DNA of 43,988 bases from assembly GCA_029864805.1 (NCBI GenBank), contig JAOTSS010000009.1, forward strand, positions 1-43,988. The letters run 5' to 3'. Of the stretch, positions 1 to 7,423 are shown one piece after another (within the stretch, counting starts at the first letter, position 1; each line of letters begins with the position of its first letter). The stretch comes from Candidatus Nitrosopumilus sp. GTDB lineage: Archaea > Thermoproteota > Nitrososphaeria > Nitrososphaerales > Nitrosopumilaceae. The notes beneath the pieces were generated by a model. It made no database searches, was not told where the DNA came from, and worked only from the letters and a program-made list of their open reading frames with translations. Both the position numbers and the translations under genes were made by a program.

Positions 1-135
1 ATCCCGAGACAAGTTATTCTTTCGTAAGATGAAGGTCGGCAGCAGAATACTGCGTTGATAGGAAGGTGGTGTAGATCACAAGCTTCGGCGAGTGGTGAGC
101 CAGCCTTTACTAATAGACCAACACATCGGTTCAGC
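1..135 (+). rRNA. 23S ribosomal RNA, 3' end (partial)
   Basis: The first ~135 bases read as the 3' end of an archaeal large-subunit rRNA. The conserved segment ACTGCGTTGATAGG and the later TTACTAATAGACC correspond to the terminal domain VI strands that precede the 3' end in all 23S rRNAs. The gene enters from the left edge, so only the last part is present. The exact 3' end is estimated by analogy with other 23S genes. No 5S rRNA follows, which fits Nitrosopumilus-type genomes, where 5S is unlinked. Confidence 0.9.
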
Positions 136-520
136 CACTTACATAGAGACTATGCGCGATGAATCATTTTCATTCATCTAAATATACACGACTTGTACGA
201 TGATTTTATTTTAAATCATTTCTAGCGTAAGCTAGGGATTTTATTTTTGATCGTGTTTGCTATTTTTTGTTTTAGGCATATGCGAGCGTAAAAACAGGTA
301 AAATCATGTAATTTTCTTATGCTTTTTTGCCAAATTTGTGATCGATTATCGATTCAAATTTGCTTGGCAGCACAACGTGCATGGGGTTATAGTTAGTGTT
401 GTAAATTTAGCACCCACGTGGAAAAAAAATTCAAGAGATCATGAAGAAAATCTGCAAAATATTTTCAATCTTGCATTTATGAGGTCAGAATCCCACAATA
501 ATTTTCCTTGAATGTGTGAT
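136..520. other. Post-23S spacer with a series of hairpins
   Basis: This gap holds no convincing reading frame but several inverted repeats. CATAG/CTATG lies at 142-154, GATGAAT/ATTCATC at 158-178, ATGATTT/AAATCAT at 200-219, and CTAGC-GTAA-GCTAG (a GNRA-type loop) at 222-235. ACACGA (186-191) pairs with TCGTGT (251-256), enclosing the last two hairpins as a three-way junction. A further stem TGCC-AAATTTG / CAAATTTG-CTT-GGCA spans 328-369. Parts may be rRNA trailer processing signals or a small structured RNA. I do not recognise a known family. Confidence 0.45.
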
Positions 521-1189
521 TTAATTCAGAAATATTTTATGTATGCTCTCTTTGGTAATGTGAATTTTGTAAATATCATCATTTTTTATGACAAATATTC
601 TATCATGCATCAAAAACAACTCAATCATATCAGTAATATCCGAATTCATAAGATCACTTGATTTGTAGGGACAAAACATCAATCCCGGTAATCGTGATTG
701 GTCGTATGTCTCTTCAATCTCCATTGCTTTTGTAAAAGAATTGTTTGCAATATCAGTAATGACAAAGTCAACGCAACACAGGGGTTTTTTCTTTGACTCT
801 TTTACAATATTTTGGATTACCTTTGCACAATATTTTGAGTCATCAGTACCACTTGGTTTGTATGGCTTTACTGTACCATTATACCAGTTGAGCTTAGACA
901 GAGTTTTCTCTGTGTGGTGTTTTGGTGGGGCTGCAAAAGATTTGAACCACTCAGCATCATTTGTCATTCTGTCTAATCCTCTTAGAAAATTATCCATTGA
1001 CTTTTCATCAGAATAAATCAAGAGATCATGAACATGAGGAATATCCGTCTTTTTGTGTAACCATTGTTCCACTGCATCTTTTACTATGGAATTAATTGAA
1101 ACTCCCATTTGGTCTGCTTTTTTGCCTAGATCAGAATGAGTAGAGTCATCAAATCCTCTGATTAGAATGTCTTTTGTCAATGATATCAT
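521..1189 (-). CDS. RHH-type DNA-binding protein with Cys-containing C-terminal domain
   Basis: A 222-residue protein. Residues ~7-45 fit a ribbon-helix-helix fold: a beta strand (KDILIRGF) followed by two helices ending in AVEQWL, as in CopG/Arc-type repressors. The remaining ~170 residues match no family I know. They contain Cys in KYCAK, PLCCVDF and MFCPYK, so redox or metal sensing is conceivable. The gene is divergent from a small ORF and an OsmC gene. The intergenic region carries repeated ATGATATCAT palindromes, one covering its own start codon, which suggests autorepression. Function as a regulator is inference from the N-terminal domain and the operators. Confidence 0.75.
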   Translation of the reverse strand: MISLTKDILIRGFDDSTHSDLGKKADQMGVSINSIVKDAVEQWLHKKTDIPHVHDLLIYSDEKSMDNFLRGLDRMTNDAEWFKSFAAPPKHHTEKTLSKLNWYNGTVKPYKPSGTDDSKYCAKVIQNIVKESKKKPLCCVDFVITDIANNSFTKAMEIEETYDQSRLPGLMFCPYKSSDLMNSDITDMIELFLMHDRIFVIKNDDIYKIHITKESIHKIFLN

Positions 1190-1267
1190 TGTTTGTCTTC
1201 AATATATAAATGATGATATCATGATATCAAATATAGTAATATTATTATATGCTATCATGATATCATT
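1179..1267. promoter_or_regulatory. Triple palindromic operator between RHH gene and osmC operon
   Basis: Three related palindromes lie between the divergent genes: AATGATATCATT at 1179-1190 (over the RHH start codon), TGATATCATGATATCA at 1214-1229, and TATCATGATATCAT at 1253-1266, just before the ATG at 1271. Centres are ~37 and ~36 bp apart. A TATA-like TTATTATATG at 1241-1250 sits between the second and third copies, ~26 bp before the ATG at 1271. Bound repressor would therefore cover both promoters. The RHH protein encoded alongside is the obvious candidate ligand. Confidence 0.7.
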
Positions 1268-1270
1268 AAT

Positions 1271-1420
1271 ATGAAAAATCAAATAACAATGGAACAAAAA
1301 TTAGCAGATTGGGAGTCGTCCTTTTATTCGACTGATGATTTGCAAAACTATGATGTTCTCAGGGGTCTAATTGAAGGGTTGAGAACCAAGATTGGAGTCC
1401 TTACTCCAGGAGTGGCATAG
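1271..1420 (+). CDS. Small hypothetical protein (49 aa) upstream of osmC
   Basis: ATG at 1271, TAG at 1418-1420, ending two bases before the OsmC start codon, so the two are almost certainly co-transcribed. The product is acidic-to-neutral with no Cys: it starts MKNQITMEQKLADWESS and ends TPGVA. A TATA-like element ~26 bp upstream and the operator palindromes support a real transcript start here. No recognisable domain. The EQKLADWESSFYSTDDL segment looks helical. It could be a partner or leader peptide for the OsmC gene. Confidence 0.6.
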   Translation: MKNQITMEQKLADWESSFYSTDDLQNYDVLRGLIEGLRTKIGVLTPGVA

Positions 1421-1422
1421 AG

Positions 1423-1983
1423 ATGTCTCAGACTACTGCCAAAATAGTAAATGGTGTTAATGTAACACAGCTATTTGAGACAATAGAGAACGTCAAGGAA
1501 AACAAAGAGATTGCAAAGTTCAACTTTAGGGCAAAAAACAAATGGGTAGATGGCACTGAGAATCACACAACTATCAATGATTTTTATGGTGCATGCAAGA
1601 CACATACAAGGAAAAAGCCCCATGTGTTTGTCAAAGACGAACCCCAAATCCTTTTAGGAAACGACAACGGTGCAAATCCAGTAGAGTATCTCTTGGCAGG
1701 ACTAGCAGGATGCGTTACAACCAGTCTTATTGCACATGCTTCAGCTAGAGGAATAAAGATTGACTCTGTTGAATCTACACTTGAAGGAGATATTGATCTT
1801 CAAGGATTACTACAGACAGACAAGACTGTAAATCCCGGATATGATGGGATAAACATCAAATTTAAGATTGAGTCTGACGCATCCGAAGAAACACTGCAAG
1901 AACTAATTGAACTTGCAAAAAATGTTTCGCCTGTTGCAAACACAATCTCAAAACCAACTCCGATCAATGTAAGTTTGGCATAA
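1423..1983 (+). CDS. OsmC family protein
   Basis: A 186-residue OsmC/Ohr-superfamily protein. The family hallmark NPVEYLLAGLAGC lies at residues 85-97, with the peroxidatic Cys at 97 starting the central helix. The usual second Cys, in a CPV-type motif near the C-terminus, is replaced: residues 168-174 read VSPVANT, with Ser169. Classical OsmC and Ohr reduce hydroperoxides with a Cys pair; single-Cys members exist with unclear chemistry. Linked to an upstream 49-residue ORF and controlled from the palindromic region at 1179-1267. Peroxide-related function is inferred from the family. Confidence 0.88.
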   Translation: MSQTTAKIVNGVNVTQLFETIENVKENKEIAKFNFRAKNKWVDGTENHTTINDFYGACKTHTRKKPHVFVKDEPQILLGNDNGANPVEYLLAGLAGCVTTSLIAHASARGIKIDSVESTLEGDIDLQGLLQTDKTVNPGYDGINIKFKIESDASEETLQELIELAKNVSPVANTISKPTPINVSLA

Positions 1984-2037
1984 TGCCAAATTTCATTTTC
2001 TTATTTTATCTCGTATCTCTGACGCTTGCTGTTATTT

Positions 2038-4482
2038 CTAACATCCATTCTTTTTGGCCCATTCCCTGTTGCTAAATTCTGAATTGTCACAAAACCATTC
2101 ACTAATATTCCCGTATTCTGATTCAGCCAACTCCTCGTTGAGATTCAACCCATTGCAATAAACTACACCTAACGGTGTACCCATAATTCCCACTCCACCA
2201 TAATATCTGTCTAGAGGTTGCAAATCATCTTGGTCAAATAGAACATCAGATCCTACAGGGCAAAGTACTTCAATGAATTTTTTTGCCTCCGTACCTCCTC
2301 CTTCATCTAAATTTGGAGCAGGTAGAAATGCCAGTCGAACTGAACCACCATTAATCCGTATGGTGTTGCCATCAACTATTTCAGTTACACTTCCAGTGAA
2401 ACATCTTGAATTAAATGATAAGGAACAGTTTTCAGGATTTTCTTTGTTTTTAACAAACAGATCTTCTAACATCTTTCCATTTGAATCCACATGTTTCACA
2501 TACCAAATATCATCAACGTATCCAATCCAAATTTCAGTTGAATCATTTAGTTCATAGATGTAGATGTGGATTCCACTTCCTATGTCATCATGTGGATCTC
2601 CAAACTTGGAAAATATAACATCCATGTCATATGGCTCAGATAAGGCATTTTTGAAATCATCTAACGTGGGAGTGATTCTATCCATGTACGATGATGTTGC
2701 ATCTTTTGGGTCTAGGAACACATCCCTTGACTGGACCAGTTTTATGATGTCGCTTGTCCATCCTCGCTTAATCAACTCAAAAACGGTTTCATCTTGTACA
2801 CATGCGGGAGTTCCATCGTACTTCTGGGTAATCTGGAGGTTTACATTACATTTGATTTCAGAAAACAAAATTCCTGAGTTGAATTGTTTGCGCGGCGATA
2901 ATTCTTCCAAGTTTACACTTACTAGGAGATGATACCAGTCTGTTCTTTTTACAAATCCTGCTTGTGGATTCACATTTTCACTAAAAGCAGGTTCATCAAA
3001 ACCAACAAAAAATGCCTCTTTTTTTCCATCAGCAAACGTTACAAAAGTGTCGGTTTGCAAAGGAGGTTCATGAATATGTGGTCTAAATATTACGCCTTGA
3101 AAAATAATTTTTCCAGGGTCCGAATTTAATGCAAGAGGCTCAGACACATAGTATAGCTTGTCGTTGATCTTTTCAATTTGATATGGCGGATTATCAACGG
3201 AATTAACAAACGAACCCGAGATGTGAATGCTGTGTTGGCCTTTTCCAGAATAAAACACAACAAGGTATTTTCCAGACTCGTTTTCCAATATCTGGCCTTC
3301 CATGGGTTTCTCATCAAAGGTAATTTCGTATGGGCCTTCAAGCAAGTCCCCTATGTTTATTGCAAGAAAACTTCTAAATTCATTTGGTTCTGTAAAATTT
3401 ATCTGAAGTGACTTGAATGACTTGTCTGCAATTAGCGAAGTGACAGTTGAGGGTGTAGTGATTTTGGGAAAGATTGAAGAGTTGTCTTCCAGTCTAAGTT
3501 CTACCTGAAAGTTCTTCTTGAAAAATATCTCATCAAGATCAATTGGAATGGCGTTAATGGCAGTCAGACTTTTTGCAGACTCTTCAAATTCATTGATGTA
3601 TTTAGCGTAGTTTTCTTCAGATGCAAATATTCCATAGCTGATATATCTTTCACCTGCATTTACAAAATAGAACTTGCCAATGCGTTTTATTGGCTCTGGG
3701 TAGTCTGGCGGATACTCTCTTTCTTTTTCTATAGTACTCGTTAGAACCTGCATGTATGCTAGTTTTTCTATTTTCATGTTCATGTCGTATCCTTGAAATG
3801 CGGCATAGATGTCTCCTGTAAGGGGGACAGGAGTTGCAAGAAAACTTGTTGGGTGATTGTCAAGTAATAGTCCTGCAGGTGATGTGTCAACGGATGGACA
3901 GCACGGTTCATTAAAAGACAGTTCGGGATGGGCCTGAATGTTTATTATTTTTCCAACATTTGGATTGTCAATCTCTGTCAAGAATCCCCTCATAGAGTCA
4001 GGTAATGTGATGCCAAATCCAAATTCTTCATTTTCATACCTTCCTTCAATTATTGCATATCCTGGAGGTAGGATGTGTTTTGGGACATCATCATTGTCCG
4101 TAGTTTTGTTTGATACCGGTGCAAACTCAAATGCAAAAGTGTCACTTTCATGTTTTACTATTAGGAGATAAGATTGATCTTCCTTGTAATACTCTAGTTT
4201 TGGAAAGTTTAGCAAGAATAGCGTCATTTCATTAGGACCAGGAAGTAGTCCCTCCTGAGAATAATACAAAATCTTTCCTGTCTCCATCTCCTCGATGGTT
4301 ACTGCCACCTCAAATACGTCCTGTTCATCATTTGGAACTCCATGGGTCGTTATGATAGCATCAAATGATTCGTCTATCAAAGGGTTTTTTGGCGCATCAA
4401 ATGTCACTGATTCCAGTTCTGCAAATACAGGAATTGCACATCCGATTAACCCTAAGAAGACAATCACAAGAAAATATTTCAT
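2038..4482 (-). CDS. Large exported protein with RGW module and degenerate SNase-like domain
   Basis: An 814-residue protein with an N-terminal signal peptide (MKYFLVIVFLGLIGC, a possible lipobox ending at Cys15, or cleavage after VFA). The long middle part looks beta-rich and extracytoplasmic. Near residues ~540-580 is a C-x15-C-x11-RGW module (KC...TPAC...KRGW) seen in three other proteins here. From ~697 to the end lies a staphylococcal-nuclease-like fold: EIVDGNTIRI, SVRLAFLPAPN, QPLDRYYGG and LNLNEELAES align with family signatures. The catalytic Glu of APE and the Arg of YGR are replaced by Asn and Gly, so nuclease activity is unlikely. Convergent with osmC. Confidence 0.75.
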   Translation of the reverse strand: MKYFLVIVFLGLIGCAIPVFAELESVTFDAPKNPLIDESFDAIITTHGVPNDEQDVFEVAVTIEEMETGKILYYSQEGLLPGPNEMTLFLLNFPKLEYYKEDQSYLLIVKHESDTFAFEFAPVSNKTTDNDDVPKHILPPGYAIIEGRYENEEFGFGITLPDSMRGFLTEIDNPNVGKIINIQAHPELSFNEPCCPSVDTSPAGLLLDNHPTSFLATPVPLTGDIYAAFQGYDMNMKIEKLAYMQVLTSTIEKEREYPPDYPEPIKRIGKFYFVNAGERYISYGIFASEENYAKYINEFEESAKSLTAINAIPIDLDEIFFKKNFQVELRLEDNSSIFPKITTPSTVTSLIADKSFKSLQINFTEPNEFRSFLAINIGDLLEGPYEITFDEKPMEGQILENESGKYLVVFYSGKGQHSIHISGSFVNSVDNPPYQIEKINDKLYYVSEPLALNSDPGKIIFQGVIFRPHIHEPPLQTDTFVTFADGKKEAFFVGFDEPAFSENVNPQAGFVKRTDWYHLLVSVNLEELSPRKQFNSGILFSEIKCNVNLQITQKYDGTPACVQDETVFELIKRGWTSDIIKLVQSRDVFLDPKDATSSYMDRITPTLDDFKNALSEPYDMDVIFSKFGDPHDDIGSGIHIYIYELNDSTEIWIGYVDDIWYVKHVDSNGKMLEDLFVKNKENPENCSLSFNSRCFTGSVTEIVDGNTIRINGGSVRLAFLPAPNLDEGGGTEAKKFIEVLCPVGSDVLFDQDDLQPLDRYYGGVGIMGTPLGVVYCNGLNLNEELAESEYGNISEWFCDNSEFSNREWAKKNGC

Positions 4483-4576
4483 AGCTGATTAAACGCCAAG
4501 CAAGAGGTTGATAAATAATTCTAATCTTTTGCTCTTGATATTCATAGCACGTACAATCCACAAATCAGAATTAATT

Positions 4577-4723
4577 GTCACGATCGAGCAATCTTTCGAC
4601 AGTCTCGGGAAAATCTCCGAATTGATACCGAATTGATAGGAATAATCGATCAGACTCTCGGAAAGTTTCGGAACATTTTACCGAATTGATAATTGTTGTT
4701 CCCGAATTGATACCGAATTGATA
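4577..4723 (-). repeat. CCGAATTGATA repeat cluster
   Basis: Five exact copies of the 11-mer CCGAATTGATA lie at 4617-4627, 4628-4638, 4681-4691, 4702-4712 and 4713-4723, two of the pairs directly abutting. Between and beyond them, two diverged copies of a ~30-bp unit occur (roughly 4579-4616 and 4643-4678 on the minus strand). Both carry a TTCC(C)GARACT start and a TCGAT end. Read on the minus strand the 11-mer encodes YQFG. This looks like a short dispersed or expanding repeat rather than coding sequence. No target-site duplication or transposase is visible. Confidence 0.75.
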
Positions 4724-4874
4724 AAAAATAGAGGAAACATAGTTGTTTTCTCCAATACTGGTATCTAATCTCAACGGCGTATTCCTTTTTGTTTTTGTAG
4801 TGCTTGTAGTACTTGTATAACAATGCTCCTCCAAATATGGCGCCCAAAACAATTCCTAAAATCAATAATGCCAT
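4650..4874 (-). CDS. Small single-pass membrane protein, 3' end altered by repeats
   Basis: ATG at 4874. The first ~22 residues form a hydrophobic segment (LLILGIVLGAIFGGALLY), followed by a basic, Tyr-rich stretch (KYYKHYKNKKEY). From about residue 50 the frame runs into the CCGAATTGATA repeat cluster, giving YQFG repeats and a doubtful C-terminus. The original gene may have ended earlier and been extended or disrupted by the repeats. Another overlapping frame (4571-4852) is open but has no such membrane start. No known family. Confidence 0.4.
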   Translation of the reverse strand: MALLILGIVLGAIFGGALLYKYYKHYKNKKEYAVEIRYQYWRKQLCFLYFLSIRYQFGNNNYQFGKMFRNFPRV

Positions 4875-4938
4875 CTTCTATCCAAAAATATGCCATTCAT
4901 AAACTGTAATTTAATTTACAAGGTTTATAAAAATAAAT

Positions 4939-5349
4939 TTAATCAAGGTTTTGTTTTTTATGATCATCACTTTCATTCTCGTCAATCATAGATTGAATTC
5001 TGCCTGCTAGCGCATGAAGATCAACATCGGGTTCTGCAAAAACCAAAAGAAGGTAATTGCATATGTTTATTGTTAGAATGGATACTTTTTCCCTTTGTAT
5101 GGTAGAATACTTGAAGGCACCAAAGGAATCGTCAAAGTCTCTTCTAAAATTTGACTCTAAAGCAAACTTCATGTACATCGACCTCCTTACTTCATCATTT
5201 TCATATGGAGTGACTCCGTCTTTGAATCCTCCCACATACAAATTTCCAAAATTACTAATCAGGCCTGCAAACCTGACATTCTCAAGTTCTAAAACGTTGT
5301 CACATAACCCCTGCATCGAAGAATGGATTTCCTCTTTAAGAATACTCAT
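4939..5349 (-). CDS. Roadblock/LC7-like protein (DUF6659-type), copy 1
   Basis: A 136-residue protein of a family I associate with thaumarchaeal DUF6659 (recalled, not searched). It is paralogous to the proteins at 16979-17362 and 22107-22499: all share an (I/V/M)R(F/S)A core, then GG(F/M)K(D/E/K)G, then a motif like R(R/K)(D/E)(F/Y)D(D/E/H)(S/E)FG, and a hydrophobic strand ending near AEP. The pattern strand-helix-strands resembles roadblock/LC7 domains, which in archaea partner small GTPases. Cytoplasmic; no membrane segment. The partner is unknown. Confidence 0.7.
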   Translation of the reverse strand: MSILKEEIHSSMQGLCDNVLELENVRFAGLISNFGNLYVGGFKDGVTPYENDEVRRSMYMKFALESNFRRDFDDSFGAFKYSTIQREKVSILTINICNYLLLVFAEPDVDLHALAGRIQSMIDENESDDHKKQNLD

Positions 5350-5448
5350 TATTCTATTGATTCTTTTTTGAAATTTAAAGAATCAAACCAAAGTATGCTA
5401 GTGCCAATTTTTCCAGAAAGCAGATTCCTTGACAACTATCGATGAAAC

Positions 5449-5598
5449 ATGATTAGTGAAAAAATTAGAAAAGGTTTTCAAAACTTAAGGCCAGAAACAA
5501 GTGTATCCTGGCGAGAGTTTTGCTCTGATTCCAATGCAGGGGAGGCAATTTTGGTCTCAGCGTTTAGTTTAAGGCCTGAAACTGTTGTAATCAGGTGA
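5449..5598 (+). CDS. Possible small protein (49 aa) with LRPET repeat
   Basis: ATG at 5449, TGA at 5596-5598. The translation MISEKIRKGFQNLRPETSV... contains LRPET twice, near residues 13-17 and 41-45. The GC content is higher than the flanks and codons look protein-like. There is no clear TATA element at the expected distance and no known family. It could be a real small protein or chance. Confidence 0.35.
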   Translation: MISEKIRKGFQNLRPETSVSWREFCSDSNAGEAILVSAFSLRPETVVIR

Positions 5599-5720
5599 CA
5601 ACCAAACCTTTCACAGTATTTTTGCCACCATGATATTTAACTAGTGATGAATATTATGTCTAGTGCCAAAATAATCATCATGCAGGATATTCTAATATCT
5701 TAATAAAATCAAAATAAATC

Positions 5721-6008
5721 ATGACTGATATAATATGGGGAAATGGTTCCAAAGTATTATCTGCCAATTCTTTTCTCCTTAATGTGACTCATAGAAAAGA
5801 TGGAAACAAGCAAGATTATTCAGACTCTGAAAAGATAATCATGACATCAGCTGATCTACCGGGATTGCCTCAAAATCAAAGTGATTGGGATAAGGAATCG
5901 TTGAAAACCTGTGTGATTGATGCATTTCTCAAATGTGAGGTGGAACAAAGAAATGAATCAGGGATTGTTTTGGCAAAAGTGTCCCACTCAGGGGTTGGTG
6001 GATACTAG
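5721..6008 (+). CDS. 95-residue protein coupled to 2OG-Fe(II) oxygenase
   Basis: ATG at 5721 with a TATA-like TCTAATATCTTAA ~26 bp upstream, so probably leaderless. The product has no signal peptide or membrane segment. It contains two Cys (KTCVIDAFLKCEVEQ) in a probable helix and ends in a small-residue tail, SHSGVGGY. Its TAG stop shares a base with the GTG start of the oxygenase gene (TAGTG), which implies translational coupling and perhaps a physical partnership. The tail and coupling make it a candidate substrate or adaptor of the enzyme, but that is inference. No known family. Confidence 0.8.
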   Translation: MTDIIWGNGSKVLSANSFLLNVTHRKDGNKQDYSDSEKIIMTSADLPGLPQNQSDWDKESLKTCVIDAFLKCEVEQRNESGIVLAKVSHSGVGGY

Positions 6009-6784
6009 TGTGGGAACCATTAGTGTTAAGATATTCACAACTCAATAAAATCAATTTAGAATCCATTCTGTCAGACAAAATTCCTGCAATAGTAATTCGT
6101 AATTTTTACGATGAAGAAAATTGCCAAATGATAGCAAGTAGAATAAAAAATTACAAACAGAGTGATTTTCAAAATGGAAAATTAAAACACATAGGTCCTT
6201 TCCTAATGTCTCACACAACTAACAAGAAAAAATACTTTGAGGATGCAAAGGATGCTCAAAGAGAATTTGAGAAAATCTTTGATGGGATAAAAAACCCAAT
6301 AATGCAAATCTATGAATCCATTAGTAGCAAGTTTCCAAACCACTCGATTTCTCTTGCCAAGGAATTTCAAAATGACTATTCTCCAGCTATAATTCGAATA
6401 CATGAAAAAGGAAAATCTATCCCAGTCCATAAGGACAATGTCAGATATGAAGGAAAAGAATATGCATTGTCAGACATAGACTGTCAATTATCCTGCATAC
6501 TTCATCTGCAAGAATCAGAGAGTGGAGGAGATTTAGTTATGTACAACAAACAGTGGAAAAAAGATGATGAGAGGTTTCGAAATATTGATTTTGGCTATTC
6601 ATCAAGATTGATTGACTCCAGTGAAGCCTGCAAGATGTCCCACTTTAGCGCAGGGGATTTAGTCGTTATGAATCCTAACTATTATCACAAAGTCACAGAA
6701 ATAACTGGCAATACTCCGAGGTTTACTCTCGGTATATTTTTGGGATTCTATAGGAAAGATTGTAAAATTGTTGCATGGGCTTAA
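6008..6784 (+). CDS. 2-oxoglutarate/Fe(II)-dependent oxygenase
   Basis: A 258-residue double-stranded beta-helix oxygenase. The Fe(II) ligands are visible as the HxD of VHKDN (H141, D143) and the distal H227 in NYYHKVTEI. R238 in TPRFTLG is placed to bind the 2-oxoglutarate carboxylate. GGDLVMY and FSAGDLVVMNP are typical core strands of prolyl-hydroxylase-like members. The N-terminal ~110 residues resemble the helical support region. Start is GTG, overlapping the stop of the preceding 95-aa gene by one base. Substrate unknown; the coupled protein, or another protein, nucleic acid or small molecule are all possible. Confidence 0.85.
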   Translation: MWEPLVLRYSQLNKINLESILSDKIPAIVIRNFYDEENCQMIASRIKNYKQSDFQNGKLKHIGPFLMSHTTNKKKYFEDAKDAQREFEKIFDGIKNPIMQIYESISSKFPNHSISLAKEFQNDYSPAIIRIHEKGKSIPVHKDNVRYEGKEYALSDIDCQLSCILHLQESESGGDLVMYNKQWKKDDERFRNIDFGYSSRLIDSSEACKMSHFSAGDLVVMNPNYYHKVTEITGNTPRFTLGIFLGFYRKDCKIVAWA

Positions 6785-6880
6785 AATCTTGTAGTTTTCA
6801 TTAATTTAATTCACTTTTTTATTTATTGTGAAAAAATCATCTTTTTATTTTACAGTTCCACGTGGGTCAAAATAAAAAAA

Positions 6881-7387
6881 TTAGGAATTTGCAGTTGCCC
6901 TTAGCATCCACACCATCTTCTCATGGCTTTCCATCAAACCAGTAAGAAAGTCACTTGTACCTGCATCATGAAAACTTTCAGCAGACTTTTCTACATCCAC
7001 TCTCAAATTCCTGATAACTGTCTCATGATCTGCAATCAGGTTAGAAAGCATCTCCTTATCTGATGGGTATTGTCCGGGATGTTCAGGTAATCTGGCGTGT
7101 GACTTTAGTTCATCAAGTGTTCCTATGGCTTTGCCGCCAAGCTGTCTTACCCTTTCTGCAATATCGTCGATAAACACTTCAATTTCGCCATACTGTCCTT
7201 CAAAGAACTTGTGGTAGTCATTAAAATGAGGTCCGGTTACGTTCCAGTGGTAGTTTCTTGTTTTGGTGTACAGTGCATATTCGTCTGCAAGATGTAGTGT
7301 GAGAATGTTTACTAGCCCTTCACGATCTTGTTCTGCAATTCCTATGTTTAGATTTTTTTCTAATGTTGTATCTGTTGTTTGTGCCAT
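6881..7387 (-). CDS. dps: Dps-family ferritin-like protein
   Basis: A Dps-type mini-ferritin (~168 residues from the chosen start). The family signature YHWNVTGPHF with the following FFEGQYGEIEVFIDDIAERV supplies the inter-subunit ferroxidase His, Asp and Glu ligands. Dps forms a 12-mer that oxidises Fe(II) with peroxide and stores iron; many also protect DNA. An upstream in-frame ATG exists at 7411, but a TATA-like TTAATATTTG at ~7409-7418 is centred 27 bp before the ATG at 7387, so a leaderless start at MAQTTD is preferred. It lies just after an exported-protein gene, but seems to have its own promoter. Confidence 0.9.
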   Translation of the reverse strand: MAQTTDTTLEKNLNIGIAEQDREGLVNILTLHLADEYALYTKTRNYHWNVTGPHFNDYHKFFEGQYGEIEVFIDDIAERVRQLGGKAIGTLDELKSHARLPEHPGQYPSDKEMLSNLIADHETVIRNLRVDVEKSAESFHDAGTSDFLTGLMESHEKMVWMLRATANS

Positions 7388-7423
7388 TATACAATGCATG
7401 TTCATTATCAAATATTAACAATT

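Noticed and set aside
4571..4852. Second minus-strand ORF through the repeat cluster
   Set aside because: Open only because of the CCGAATTGATA repeats; the overlapping frame has the better membrane-protein start.
411..6866. Shared ACCCACGTGGAA at ~411-422 and on the minus strand near 6855-6866
   Set aside because: A 12-base match over this length with a palindromic CACGTG core is weak, and neither copy sits in a promoter-like position.
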